Origin: Ryuthela nishihirai
Lineage: Eukaryota > Arthropoda > Arachnida > Araneae > Heptathelidae
Direction of reading: 5' to 3'
DNA: 64,000 bases
Assembly: GCA_038380435.1 (NCBI GenBank)
Contig: JAWZYU010000013.1
Location: forward strand, 61,096,946 to 61,160,945
The notes beneath the pieces were generated by a model that ran no database searches, was not told the DNA's origin, and saw only the letters and a program-made list of their open reading frames with translations. Shown piece after piece: positions 32,280-43,314 of this stretch (its first letter is position 1; the number at the start of each line of letters is the position of its first letter). The position numbers were made by a program, and so were the translations under genes.

Positions 32280-33175
32280 TGCATTAACTTGATGTCCTCA
32301 CACAAGAATTCCACTATTATAATTTAGATATTATTGGCTTGCAAGAGACTAGATGGACAAATAAAGGTCAGATCCCTAAAAATAACCTTATATTTCTCTT
32401 TCCAGGGGAAATAAATGGAAAGCATATCCAAGGCATAGGTTTGCTTCTCAGAAGATACTCTAGTGATGCTCTTCTAGGATATGAGTGCATTAATGAAAGG
32501 TTTCTTACAGCTGTATTTCAGACAAGCATTAAAGACCTAAATGTTATCTGTCTTTCTGCTCCCATTGAGGATCCACTGAGGATGCCGATGAGGATGAGAA
32601 ACATAGATTTTACAAATAGCTTCAGGATATTTTGTATTCTGTCACGAAAGGAAATATTTTACTCGTTCTATGTGATTTCAATGCCAAAGCTCGTACTGCT
32701 TCTAACCTTTGTGGATTGGTAATAAACTCTTTTGGTATTGGTAGTTGCAATGGCAATGTCTCCTACAGGTAAGTAAACTTAACGGTTTGAGAATAGCAAA
32801 CACTGCAACATACATACGTACTCATAGGTTTCACCAGATGGGCTTGATAAGAATACGACTAATTATATATTAATTAACAACAAATGGGTTACTTCTGTTA
32901 GGAATACCAGGTCATGTAGGGGAGCTGAAATTGGATCTGATAATTATCTTGTTAAAAGTGTTTTTTTAGTTTAAACTTAAGAAATGTTATGCTAGTTTAA
33001 AAATTTTATCTTTAATTCTGAAGCTCTGAAAGACACAGCTATAGTTAAAGCTTATCATGATAGGTTACTTAGTCATTATGACAGTTGTGGTTTGCCTACT
33101 ACTGAAGTTGAGGAAGAATGGGACCATTTATAACAGAGTTTTTTGGAAACTAACAGTACTCTTTTGGGAAAAAAG

Positions 33176-33325
33176 GGACAAAATTATTTTGAGTGATAAA
33201 ACACTTTCAGAAAATTTCAGAATCACTTTCAGAATTATTTTGAGTGATAAATTATTTCAGAAAGAAAATTTCTGAAAACACTTTCAGAATTATTTTGAGT
33301 GATAAATTATTTCAGAAAGAAAGAA
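33176..33325 (+). repeat. Near-tandem repeats inside RTE copy 4
   Basis: The element's TTTGAGTGATAA...TTTCAGAAAGAA segment occurs about three times where the other copies have it once. Units contain CACTTTCAGAATTATTTTGAG. This looks like local slippage or reiterated strand switching. Confidence 0.75.
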
Positions 33326-34346
33326 CTGTAGGAATGTCTTTAATCAGTACCCTACTAGCCCTAATAGAAAACATCACAGAGAGTTTAATAAATGTGTAAA
33401 GGATCAGTTAGCTGCTGATAAGAAACTTTGGCTTGATGTCTTGGCTGACAAAGCTTAACAACATGACAGAGAACTGTACCAGATAAAAAAAATGGCAAAA
33501 AATGGACAGGTATAGAGGGATTGAAGGACAAACAAGTTAAAGTTATTCAATGTCAGGGTTCTGTCATAGCTAGGTGGGCTGGGCATTTCAGTGATGATCT
33601 AAACAATGTGGTTAGTTCTATTCCCATTTTTTGAAATGACGATAGATGCATTACTGGCTTTAATGTTGACCCTATATCACAATCTGAAGTAATTTTGGCA
33701 ATTTCTAAACTTACACTACATAAATCCCTGGGGTAGATGAAATTACTACTGAAATATTTAGATCTGGGAATGTTTCAGTTACAACATGGATGACTAAAAT
33801 CTGGGATATCTTTTATGATAAAGGCAGTATTCTTAAAAATTTTACCAGAGGTATTATTATCCCTATTACTAAAAAAGCTGATCACAGTACTTGTGATAAT
33901 TATACAGGTATCAGCCTGCTTTCTGTTCCAGATAAAATTATTTGCATGATTGTGTTTAATAGAATTAAGAATCTGGTTGATGGACAATTGCATAACAAGA
34001 AGTGTGGATTCAGAACTGTAGGGGATGTGTAGCTCAGATTTTTTCACTTAGGCAGATTCTTGAGAAATGTTCAGAGTTTCAGAAAACTTTGGTCACTAGC
34101 TTTGCTGATTTCAAAAAGGCTTTTGACTCTGTTGATCGTCATAATTTGTGGTTGATTGTGGGATCATATGGTATACCAGACAAGTTAGTTAGCATAATGA
34201 AAGTTCTCCATAATAACACTGAGTCGTGTGTGAGAGTTGGTAAGTCTCGTAGCAATTGGTTTAGCATCACTTCTGGCGTTCGACAAGGGTGCATTTTGTC
34301 TCCTTTTCTCTTTAGTTTGGTTATTGATTATGTTATGTGAAATTGA

Positions 34347-34380
34347 CTTCAAGGGAAAGATTTTAATCTTTCCCTTGAAG
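34347..34380. repeat. Perfect hairpin in RTE copy 4, 16-bp arms
   Basis: CTTCAAGGGAAAGATT-TT-AATCTTTCCCTTGAAG. RTE copies 2 and 5 have only the left arm. Confidence 0.9.
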
Positions 34381-36295
34381 CTGGCCCTTGAATGGCTGGA
34401 GAAATGGATGGCTTAAATGGGCTGGAGATACGAAAATTTCTGACTTAGATTATGTTGATGATTTAGCCCTTTTGGCAAATGATGTTGATGAGATGAACTC
34501 TTTCATTCAAGCTGTTGATGAGACTGGTAGTAGAGTAGGTTTGGTTATAAACAGAGAGAAAACTAAAGTGATGAAAATTGATCAGGTAGGCTGTGGTTCA
34601 GTTAATCTGAATAGTTACACTCTTGAGCATGTGTGTCTCAGTTTAATTATCTTGAGTGCTATGTGGCAGATACTGGTTACATGCAGCATGAAATTAATAG
34701 ATGAATAGGGAATGCTGCTGGGACTTTTAAGAATCTATGGAGATTGTGGAGAAATAGGCATATACACCTAAAGACTAAAATTAGACCGTATAATAGTTTA
34801 GTTGTTTCTAGAATTAGTTATGGTATTGAATCTTGGACCCTTTGTAAACAAGATAACAGTAAACTTTATGCTTTTGATTCTAAATGCTTACGCAGTATCT
34901 TGGGCGTTAGTTGTTCAACTTTGTAAGTAATGATGTGGTTAGGCAAAGGAGTCCTCCTTTTAGTAGCATATTGTGCAGACACTTCATTGGTTTGGCCATG
35001 TTGCCTATATGAATAATTATAGATTAGTGAATGTGGTTACAAACAATGTACCTAAAGACCTCAGAAAGTGGGGGATACTTAGCATGTGGTGGGCAGATTC
35101 AAACAGGACCTTGTTAGAATTGGTGTATGGTGGCCAGATGTAAGTAAGAATAGATATGTTTGGAACTAAATTCCACAATTTGGTTGGACCTCCATAACCC
35201 ATGGCTGCTTGATGACGATGATACATAATTCTCTAGCTTAATTTCACATTCCTCAACTTTACACACTGTAAATGATTTTGGTTTGTAGTTTTGGTTTGTT
35301 TCATAGTTAAAAAATGTTAAATTTCAGGGGGAAAAAACCCCATGTGTTTTTCCTTCTTTTTGACTGCAGAGCAAAAATAACACTCATTTTACAACTCAAA
35401 AATTAGATCAATAAGAGGTTGAACAGAGGAGTTCTATAATTGTTATTTAATGAAATGAATTCCGAAAATAGCAAAAATAATTCAAAAAGTGGAGACAAAG
35501 TATGCAAAAGGATACTAATTTATTTCCTTTCGCTTATTTAAGGCCTGTAAATGGTAGCTAGGCGTAAACTGGAAGGAGAGCTGTGTACCAATCCCTAGTG
35601 ATGATGCACGGAACCGGCCAGGTCTAGCACCTAATGTCCAACCCCGCCTCCTCGTGGTGCAGGCCGTTAGTACCTTTCAAAAGAGATATTCTCTTTTGGA
35701 AGGAAACAGAAGGGGAAGTCTGCCAGTTCAGTATGGCCTACTGATCTGGTCATCTATGGCCACTTTTTTCTTTTTTTTCAACCCTGCTGAGGAGTGGTCA
35801 ACTTCACAGGGTCCTGGTGCTGACCATTTAAACCTACTAGACTGGACTTGTTTATGGATTTGAGCTTGATTATGGATCCTGGACTTGCTGCACTGGTGGG
35901 CCTCTGTTGAGGGAGAGTCTGCTGCTGTGTTTTCTGTTTGCTTCTGGGTTGCCAGCTCTAAGTGAACAGAGGCATGGGATACCTTATATCAGCTGGTGGA
36001 TAATCCTAATCAGAGGCCATCGCAGGTACCTGAACCTTACTTAGCTAGTTGGGCATCGTCAAGCCTAAACTGGAGTAATGTGTCTCAGGCAGGCCATATG
36101 GCTCTTGAAAAAGTCCACTTGAAAAGGTGGTGCCTGAAGTTCCTAGCAGCATCAGTGACTTCAGCCTTTAGCGGAGGAGGAACAGGTCTTTGCCCCATGC
36201 CTGCGATCAGGGGGCTGTTTGATATTGTTGGCCCTACCAATCTCAATAAACCTAATTTCTTTAAAAATCCTACTAATCATTTTCTCTCTGCAGGA

Positions 36296-37132
36296 ACGTG
36301 GAACGTGAGGACATTACATAGAGATTATTCTCTTGATGTCCTCATGCAGAAATTCCAGTGCTATAACCTAGGTATTCTTGGCTTGCAAGAGACCAGATGA
36401 CAGTAAACAAGATAACAGTAAACTTTATACTTTTAACTATATGCCTTTACCAGATGGACAGGTAAAGGTGAGATACTTAAAAATAACTTTAAATTTCTCT
36501 TTACAGGGAGGGAGGATGGAAAGCATCACCAAGGCATGGGTCTGCTGCTCAGCAGACATGCTAGTGATGCTCTTCTAGGATATGAGTGCATTAATGAAAG
36601 GTTACTTACAGCAAAATTTCAGACAAGCATTAAAGACTTGAATGTTATCTGCTGTTATGCCCCCACTGAGGATGAGAAGGATAGGTTTTACGGACAACTT
36701 CAGGATATTTTGAATTCTATCAAGAAAGGAGATATTACACTTGTTCTTGGTGACTTCAATGCCAAAGTTGGTACCGACTCTGACCTTTGGGGAGGAGTAA
36801 TAGGCCCTTTTGGTATTCGTAGCTGCAATGGCAATGGGCAACGTCTCCTACAGGTAAGTAAACTCAATGGTTTCAGAATAACTAACACATATTACAAACA
36901 CCGCAACATATATAAATACACATGGGATTCACCTGATGGGCTGCATAGGAATATGATTGCTTATATATTAATTAACAGCAAATGGGCTAGTTCTGTTAGA
37001 AATACCAGGGCATATAGGGGAGCTGAAATTGGATCTGACCATTACCTTGTTAAAAGTGTGTTGTTGTGTTGCAACTTAAACTTAAAAAGTGTGCTAGGGT
37101 TAAAAAATTTACCTTTAATACTGAAGCTCTGA
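36296..37132 (+). pseudogene. RTE endonuclease domain, copy 5, with 57-bp insertion
   Basis: The domain starts GTWNVRTLHRDYSLDVLM (36296) and runs to ILGLQETR, where an inserted 57-bp segment (about 36400-36456) brings a stop. It resumes at about 36457. In 36536-37132: VICCYAPTED, LVLGDFNAKVG (catalytic pair) and GSDHYLV (Ser-Asp-His). The usual MIDYILIN motif reads MIAYILIN, Asp to Ala, compared with copy 2. A frameshift after LVKSVLL separates it from the RT ORF. Confidence 0.78.
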
Positions 37133-37245
37133 AAGACCCAGTTATAGCTAAAGCTTACCATGATAGGTTACTTAGTCATTATGACAGTCATGGTTTGCTT
37201 AATACTGAAGTTGAGGAAGAATAGGGCCATTTTAAACAGGCTTTT

Positions 37246-39174
37246 TTGGAAACTAACAGTACTGTTTTAGGGAAAAAGGAGCAGAGGAGACAGAATTATT
37301 TAAGTGATAAGGCAATTGAGCTTATTTCAGAAAGAAGGAACTGCAGGAATGTCCTTAATCAGTACCCTACTAGTCCTAATAGAAAGCATTACAAAGAACT
37401 TAATAAACGTGTAAAGGATCAGTTAGCTACTGATAAGAATCTTTGGCTTGATGGCCTGGCTGACAAAGCTGAGGAAGTAGTTAGACAGCACAACAGCAGA
37501 GAGCTGTACCAGATAGTTAATGTTTTGTGTGGTAGAAAACGAACAGGTATACAGGGATTGAAGGATAAACAAGGTAAGGTTATAGAAGGTGAGGATTCTG
37601 TCATGGCTAGGTGGGCTGAGCATTTCAGTGATGTTCTAAACCATGTGGTTAATTCTACTCCCATTGTTTGCAATGATGATAGATGCATTGTTGGCTTTAA
37701 TGTTGGCCCTATAACAAAATCTGAAGTTACTTTGGCTATTTCAAAACTTAAACTTCATAAATCCCCAGGGGTGGATAAAATTACTGCGGAAATGCTTAGA
37801 GCTGGGAATGTTTCAGTTACCATTTGGATGACTGAAATTTTGAATGACTTTTATGATAAAGGCATGGTTCCTAAAGATTTTACCAGAGCTATTATTATCC
37901 CTATTTTCAAAAAAGGTGATCGCAGTTCTTGTGATAACTATAGGGGTATCAGCCTACTCTCTGTTCCAGGTAAAGTTCTTTCCATGATTGTGCTTAATAC
38001 AATTAAGAATCTGGTTGACAGGCAATTGCATGATGAGCAATGTGGATTCAGAAGTGGTAGGGGATGTGTAGATCAGATATTTTCACTTAGGCAGATTCTT
38101 GAGAAATGTTTAGAGTTTCAGAAACCTTTGGTTGCTAGCTTTGTTGATTTCAAAAAGGCTTTCGACTCTGTTGATCATCATAATTTGTGGTTGATTGTGA
38201 GATCATATGGTGTACCAGACAAGTTAGTTAACATAATGAAAGCTCTCTATAATAACACTGAGTCATGTGTGAGAGTTGGTAAATCTTGTAGCAATTGGTT
38301 TAGCATTACTTCTGGTGTTCGACAAGGGTGCATTTTGTCTCCTTTTCTCTTTAGTTTGGTTGTTGATTATGTTATGCGAAATTCACTTCAAGGGAAAGCT
38401 TTTGGCCTAAAATGGGCTGGAGATACGAAAATTTCTGATTTAGATTATGCTGATGATTTAGCCCTTTTGGCAAATGATGTTGATGAGATGAACTCTTTCA
38501 TTCGAGCTGTTGATGAGACTGGTAGTACAGTAGGTTTGGTTATAAACAGAGCGAAAACTAAAGTGATGAAAATTGGTCAGGCAGGTTGTGATTCAGTTAA
38601 TCTGAATGGTTTCAGTCTTGAGCAGGTGTCACAGTTTAATTACCTTGGGAGCTACGTAACTGATACTGGTGATGTGCGGCATGAGATTAACAGACGAATA
38701 GGTATTGCTGCCAGGACTTTTAAGAATCTATGGAGATTGTGGAGAAATAGGCGTATACACCTAAAGACTAAAATTAGACTGTATAATAGTTTGGTTCTTT
38801 CTAGGGTTAGTTATGGTAGTGAAACTTGGACGCTGTGTAAACAAGATAACAGGAAACTAGATGCTTTTGATTCTAGATGCTTACGCAGCATCTTGGGTAT
38901 TAGGTGGTTTAACTTTGTAATTAATGATGAGGTTAGGCAAAGGAGTCTGCAACCTCCTTTAAGCAGCATATTGTGCAGAGAGAGACTCCGCTGGTTTGGC
39001 CATGTTGCCCGTATGGATAATTATAGATTGGCAAATAGGGTTATGAACAGTGTGCCTAGAGGCCTCAGAAGGAGGGGGAGACCTAGGATGCGGTGGGCTG
39101 ACAATGTCAAACAGGACCTTGTTAGAATTGGTGTACAGTGGCCAGATGCAGCAGATGTAGCTCAGGACATCTGA
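37246..39174 (+). CDS. RTE reverse transcriptase ORF, copy 5 (642 aa)
   Basis: The longest frame in the window. The ATG at 37246 is only the first after a TAG at about 37220; in an intact element this would be the middle of one endonuclease-RT polyprotein. Domains in order: linker (1-190), RT fingers with RAIIIPIFKKGDRSSCDNYRG, palm A FVDFKKAFDSVD (299-310), GVRQGCILSPFLFSL, palm C YADD (401-404), VGLVINRAKTKVMKIG, thumb, then the C-terminal FNYLGSYVTDTGDVRHEINRR, LRWFGHVARMD and RRRGRPRMRWADNVKQDL. All catalytic Asp residues are present. The last ~14 residues kept by copy 2 are lost through a change at GCTCAGGACATCTGA. RTE clade is inferred from the AP-endonuclease plus the RT and C-terminal pattern. 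Confidence 0.88.
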   Translation: METNSTVLGKKEQRRQNYLSDKAIELISERRNCRNVLNQYPTSPNRKHYKELNKRVKDQLATDKNLWLDGLADKAEEVVRQHNSRELYQIVNVLCGRKRTGIQGLKDKQGKVIEGEDSVMARWAEHFSDVLNHVVNSTPIVCNDDRCIVGFNVGPITKSEVTLAISKLKLHKSPGVDKITAEMLRAGNVSVTIWMTEILNDFYDKGMVPKDFTRAIIIPIFKKGDRSSCDNYRGISLLSVPGKVLSMIVLNTIKNLVDRQLHDEQCGFRSGRGCVDQIFSLRQILEKCLEFQKPLVASFVDFKKAFDSVDHHNLWLIVRSYGVPDKLVNIMKALYNNTESCVRVGKSCSNWFSITSGVRQGCILSPFLFSLVVDYVMRNSLQGKAFGLKWAGDTKISDLDYADDLALLANDVDEMNSFIRAVDETGSTVGLVINRAKTKVMKIGQAGCDSVNLNGFSLEQVSQFNYLGSYVTDTGDVRHEINRRIGIAARTFKNLWRLWRNRRIHLKTKIRLYNSLVLSRVSYGSETWTLCKQDNRKLDAFDSRCLRSILGIRWFNFVINDEVRQRSLQPPLSSILCRERLRWFGHVARMDNYRLANRVMNSVPRGLRRRGRPRMRWADNVKQDLVRIGVQWPDAADVAQDI

Positions 39175-41029
39175 TGCTTGGAGAATTAAACTGCGCGGTC
39201 TGGTTGGACCTCCGTAACCCATGGCTGCTTGAGGATGAGGATGAGGAGGATGATTTTTTAAAAATATAAATGGAATCTATGTGAATTTAAAACATTTAAT
39301 CTTTAATAGTTTGTAGGCTCTTATTAATGCAACTATACTGGTCTTAAGAATTTAAGGTACAACACCATGCTATATTCAGTGGAAGTTAAATTACAAGTTA
39401 TCAACTTCTTAAATGTGATTTTTATGGAAAAACATGACTGAAAAATAAATTAAAGATCCCAATTAAATCCCTGCAAATATTGTCTTCAGCAATAATTGAT
39501 AATCTCACATTACCTGTTGTCATTTAAATGCCTATAAATCAATAAATGTTTTTGTGGAAAAAAATTTTGCCGAGATTCGGGATTTGAAACCACACATTTC
39601 CAGAAACATGCTAGAGTATTTTTAACCTGTTCAACTAATGTTGGCTGTCTTTTGTCCCCTAATAATAACTATCACTCTTCTGTGAATTTTGGGCACCTCC
39701 TTTTGGTGCTATCTATGATCTTGGGTGGCAACTATTTCTTTTTAATGCTTTGAGTAAGATGGAAATATATAATGAAGCACATTACAGTATTTAGCATTAT
39801 TGATGAGCAATATTAGTTCAGTATTTAAAATATTGTGGCAGTTTACATCAGAATTAAATAAAATTAAATAAGTAATAATCAAACTATTTAATAAAATAAG
39901 TAAATTTTTAAATTTTAAATATATTCTTTCAATATTCATCAATTATTGTCTCTTAAAATCTTTAAACACGAATTAAAAGTGTAAAAAATTGACCTGTCAC
40001 AATAATAGAAATTCATTTTTTTTATAAGAGGGAGAAAAAGATTTGAGCAATTTATTAAATGTAATATTTCTCTTCTTATTATTTATTATAATTTTTTTAA
40101 ATTACATCTATAATTTCACTTAAGAATTATAAAAACCAAGTCAATATTTTAACATAGTTAAAAAATATTAATTAAAAGAAGTTGTAGATGTTTTTAAGTT
40201 AGTCTTATCTATGGTCATGTGAATAGGACAATAATATTACACATTATAAAGGATCAGAGAGACTGATTTGGGGAAGTGTGTGTGTGTGTGGGGGGGGGAG
40301 TTTAAGTTTTAATTACCTTCGGATTTGTCATTCTATTATCTCTCTGCTTGTTTCTCTCTTTTAATGTAATCTTTCTCAAAAATTTTAAATATTTCCCTCC
40401 TGTCAAGTGAGATTATTTTTGAGGGTGTGGTCTCCAGTCATGGATGAGTTGGAAATTATGTTAATCCAGGCCTGAAACTACATATCCATTGGATTAAAAT
40501 ATCAATTTAAATCACGTTTTTTTACTCTGCTGTGAAACTTTTGATTCATTGACTGTTGTTCATATGTGTTTACAAAAAGAAACATACAACCTATACAATT
40601 ATCTTGTATCATCCATATATTCATTATTAATATTTATTTTTGGAGGAATAGATATATTAATGCTTAATAAGGCGGATTACCACATGGTGCATGAGGCTCT
40701 TGCCTAGGGCCTCAACACCCATGGGAGGACTCAAATCAGTCAAACTCGATTTTTTAGAGCATTTCATTGAGTAAAATATTTCACATTCAGTGTAATATAC
40801 TATTTCCACATATATCTATTTTTAATTAGGTTAATACCAAATATGATGTGATTTTTGTACATACATTAAAACGAGCATTCTGTTATTCAATTTTTTAATT
40901 TATTTAACCTGCTGCATGAACTTTTTGAATTTGTTAAGCTACAAAATTTTTTGTAGTGTAGTGGTCATCAAAGTAACTTAAAAAATATTAATTATAATTT
41001 AACATATTATTTAAAACATTTATTAATTA

Positions 41030-41105
41030 ACATCCGAGTGGTTAGCACACTTGGCTGCTGATCAAAGGGACCTGATAAGGCATGGATGTTTATGTTGTTT
41101 TGGAA
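41030..41105 (+). repeat. tRNA-SINE head, degenerate copy of the 6851-7060 family
   Basis: CCGAGTGGTTAGCACACTTG, GCTGATCAAAGGGACCTG and AAGGCATGG...TTTATG match the head and body start of the SINE read on the minus strand of 6851-7060. The stretch between GGGACCTG and AAGGCATG that should hold the B box is deleted. Confidence 0.6.
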
Positions 41106-41414
41106 TAACTGAATTTCAAAACAGTCAATTTGGAACAAACAATCAATTTGGAATAACTGAAATACCGTTTGATAAAACTTAATTTGTGCATATATGTGTT
41201 GAAAGGTTCCTTATTTGTGCACAATTAAATCAAGTGTAAAATCAAGCATCCCCGCCCCCGGGTTTGAAAGCCGATCAAGTGTATAAATAATAATAGGAAG
41301 TATTAAATATTCATCCTCCCCCTAACAAAATATGAACCTTCGTTTCTTGCAAGATATAATGAAATATTTTCCATAGTACAAATAGATGTTTCACTTGAGC
41401 ATATCAGGCACAAT

Positions 41415-41870
41415 GACAAAGGTTTGTTTTTCGGCAAAATTTTAAATTTCTAACTTAAATACGTCGTTTGCAATATTTGTTTGAAATTTTGGAATTTGCA
41501 AATTTTTACACCGTTAGAGGGTATGAAGCATAATAGGTTTCAATTCCTATCTAACTCAAAAGAAGTTTTCATTTAGCTCTAAAAATAAGCAATTATCTGC
41601 TAAAACTAAAAAGGTGCATTTTCGCACCCCCTCCGGGTCTAAGGGCTTCATTGTTCACAATGGAAATTTCGTGACCTTCACATTACATCACCAACATTTC
41701 AAATTTCTAGCATACAAACATCGTTTGCAATATTCTTTTGAAAATTTGAAATTTTCAACTTTTCCACTGCCAGAGGTCATAATTACCTTTAGAGATTCGG
41801 GAAGTATATATCTAATATTTCATCAATACCTAAACAATGCAAAATGAATTTTTAATTTATCTCTGTAAAC
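41415..41870 (+). repeat. Two diverged tandem units of about 220 bp
   Basis: Both units contain TTTCTAnC...CGTCGTTTGCAATATT / CATCGTTTGCAATATTC, then TGAAAnTTTGnAATTTnCAA, then a TAnAGG / AGAGGTCAT segment and a Phe-rich tail. No coding use is apparent. Origin unknown; probably part of a larger satellite-like or transposon region. Confidence 0.45.
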
Positions 41871-41893
41871 AAAAAAAGTTTAATATATACATA

Positions 41894-41970
41894 TGGACAG
41901 ACAGGGAGACAGACAGATAGACAGACGACAAAGAGAAACTATTATCTCGTTTTCTTTGGAAACGAGATAA
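41894..41970 (+). repeat. GACA microsatellite followed by inverted repeat
   Basis: GGACAGACAGGGAGACAGAC and further GACA units precede TTATCTCGTTT-TCTTTGG-AAACGAGATAA, an inverted repeat with 11-base arms and a 7-base loop. Confidence 0.65.
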
Positions 41971-42285
41971 AAATAGAAACTAAAATCGAAATTTCTGAAA
42001 CCGAATTTTAAAAAACTTAAAATATTTTCTTTGATGCATCTTGAATCGAAATTAGAGTTAAATGATATCAAACAAAGCGCTGAAAACTTTAATTCTGTAA
42101 AAGCTTGATTTTGCTCGAATAAAAAATTTAATAGTGACTCAACGAAGAATGATCACTGCTGACGATTGCCTCAGTTTGAGCGAACAAAACACACGAAGTT
42201 TGTCCAGTAGCTAGCACCCAAACCACTATGCCAATTAAGTCAACATTTGTGTTGAAAACGATTTTAAGCTCGTTGAGTTTTTTTT

Positions 42286-42430
42286 GTGTTTGCCTGGCAC
42301 TTCTTCACCATTGCAACGAGTTTTCTCAATGTTGGGCGATATTTGGTCCGCCGAACGGGTCACCTACAAGTTTGTATTGTAAAGGACTTGCTAAATATAA
42401 AAATTAATTCAGTTTACAGTTTGTACGAAA
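42286..42430 (+). pseudogene. hAT transposase C-terminal dimerisation segment
   Basis: The frame CLPGTSSPLQRVFSMLGDIW followed by SAERVTYKFVL matches the hAT C-terminal dimerisation domain (family pattern: P-x-T/S-S-x-x-x-E-R-x-F-S). A TAA follows, and after a shift LLNIKINSVYSLYEMF continues. The usual Glu of the SxxERxFS motif is Gln (PLQRVFS). It may also be a domesticated hAT-derived exon, but I found no splice sites. Only this fragment remains; no upstream catalytic core was seen. Confidence 0.6.
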
Positions 42431-43053
42431 TGTTTTGAGAAAATAAAAAAAAAACCAATATTCGAAAGAAAGTTTTGATATCAGAAAAATATCAGTGGTA
42501 CAGTAAGTCAGATGATGAACCAATGAAAGAGTCGGTGGCATTTATCCTCAACCTGGACCCAGTCATCAGTTCGATTAAGGAATCAAATAATTTGATTCAA
42601 ATAATAGTCCCAATTTATTTCATTTGAACTTGTGACAGTGTTCCCAATTAGTTTTGCAACTGATATAATACTTGGTATCATAATGTTTCGAGTATCAGTA
42701 TTAAGATAATCAATTTTACATTTTGGTTAAAATTAACGCTACATACATATTAATTTTTCAGTAGTAATTTTTTACATTAGTTTTGTCATTTAAATCCTTT
42801 TTCATTTCATTTAACTACACACGAGTAAATACAGCATGACTTTATTTATAGATTTATTTACATAACATTTTGATGTTCACATTATTTGTCATTCAAAAAA
42901 TCCCCCCCCCCCACCACCACCACCACCATGCTCAACAAGCGCCCGGGATTAGCTCAAGGAAATTATGGCAAGACGCTATAAAATATTGAAATAATATGTG
43001 ATTAAATAAATTAAAGGCTACTCATCTGAAGTGGTGAAAGCTAATTAATTTAC
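42431..43053. other. Non-coding stretch downstream of the dynein exon
   Basis: Contains a C run followed by CCACCACCACCACCACC (42902-42930) and otherwise AT-rich sequence. If the dynein exon is active, this is the start of its 3' intron. Confidence 0.4.
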
Positions 43054-43195
43054 CTGAAACAGCTCATAATCAGCAACATGTGTAGCAAGGCAAGAGAGCG
43101 ATTCTCTTCCGGAACCACCAACACCGACCAATAGTGCATGGCTACGAGGTTGTTTTAAAACTCGGGCTATTCGGCATAAATGTTCAACTGCAAAT
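43054..43195 (-). CDS. Internal exon of axonemal dynein heavy chain (AAA4 P-loop)
   Basis: A 142-base minus-strand exon with a consensus acceptor (TTTTACATTTCAG before 43195) and donor (CAG/GTAAAT after 43054). It begins in codon phase with one leftover base and then encodes 47 residues: [40 protein letters not shown] and ADYELFQ. This is the start of the AAA4 domain of an axonemal dynein heavy chain; GVGGSGRxS is its Walker A loop, and [13 protein letters not shown] is a family signature. Dynein heavy chains drive ciliary beating in sperm flagella or motile cilia. The conserved family form is GSGRQSLTRLA; here Gln is Glu and Arg is Cys, so the copy may be a diverged paralogue or decaying. 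The paralogue (DNAH type) is not resolved, and no other dynein exon was found in the window. Confidence 0.85.
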
Positions 43196-43314
43196 CTGAA
43201 ATGTAAAACATTTCTGTTATTAGGATCATATGTAGATAAAGAATACTACTATTTTTTTTTCTTTCGTCAAGATTGTTTAATGATTGCGGATGATAAAAGT
43301 TTTAAATTTTTTTA

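Larger units (their letters stand above)
32280..35222 (+). mobile_element. RTE-type LINE copy 4, decayed, rearranged
   Basis: Starts within the endonuclease (TTGCAAGAGACTAGATGG, 32339) and runs to the 3' hallmark CCATGGCTGCTTGATGACG at about 35215. Coding pieces: 32339-32722 (endonuclease), 33790-34032 and 34002-34340 (RT palm, VTSFADFKKAFDSVD, GVRQGCILSPFLF), 34388-34708 (YVDDLALLAND, with Ala to Val in YADD), 34744-34926. It carries an approximately threefold near-tandem repeat (33176-33325) and a perfect hairpin (34347-34380). No frame is intact. Confidence 0.88.
35551..39255 (+). mobile_element. RTE-type LINE copy 5, near full-length, best preserved
   Basis: The 5' end matches that of copy 2 (TGGTAGCTAGGCGTAAACTG). 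The 3' end is CCATGGCTGCTTGAGGATGAGGATG... with a GAT/GAG tail at about 39255. The 5' UTR (about 740 bases) includes a T-rich tract. ORF pieces: the start of the endonuclease within 35996-36400, the rest at 36536-37132, RT at 37246-39174. Lesions: a 57-bp templated insertion with a stop at 36400, a frameshift near 37060-37090, and a TAG at about 37220 where copy 2 has Trp. It follows copy 4 directly in the same orientation, about 330 bases apart. Confidence 0.9.
39256..42285. other. AT-rich region without genes; duplicated repeat units and SINE head
   Basis: No protein domain recognised. Contains a TG run with a G tract (40277-40299), a hAT-type end-like sequence near 40672-40735 (GGCGGATTACCACATGG...GCCTAGGGCC), a SINE head (41030-41105), diverged tandem units (41415-41870), a GACAGACAGATA microsatellite with a following hairpin (41894-41970), and a tRNA-like remnant near 42205-42245. 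Confidence 0.45.
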
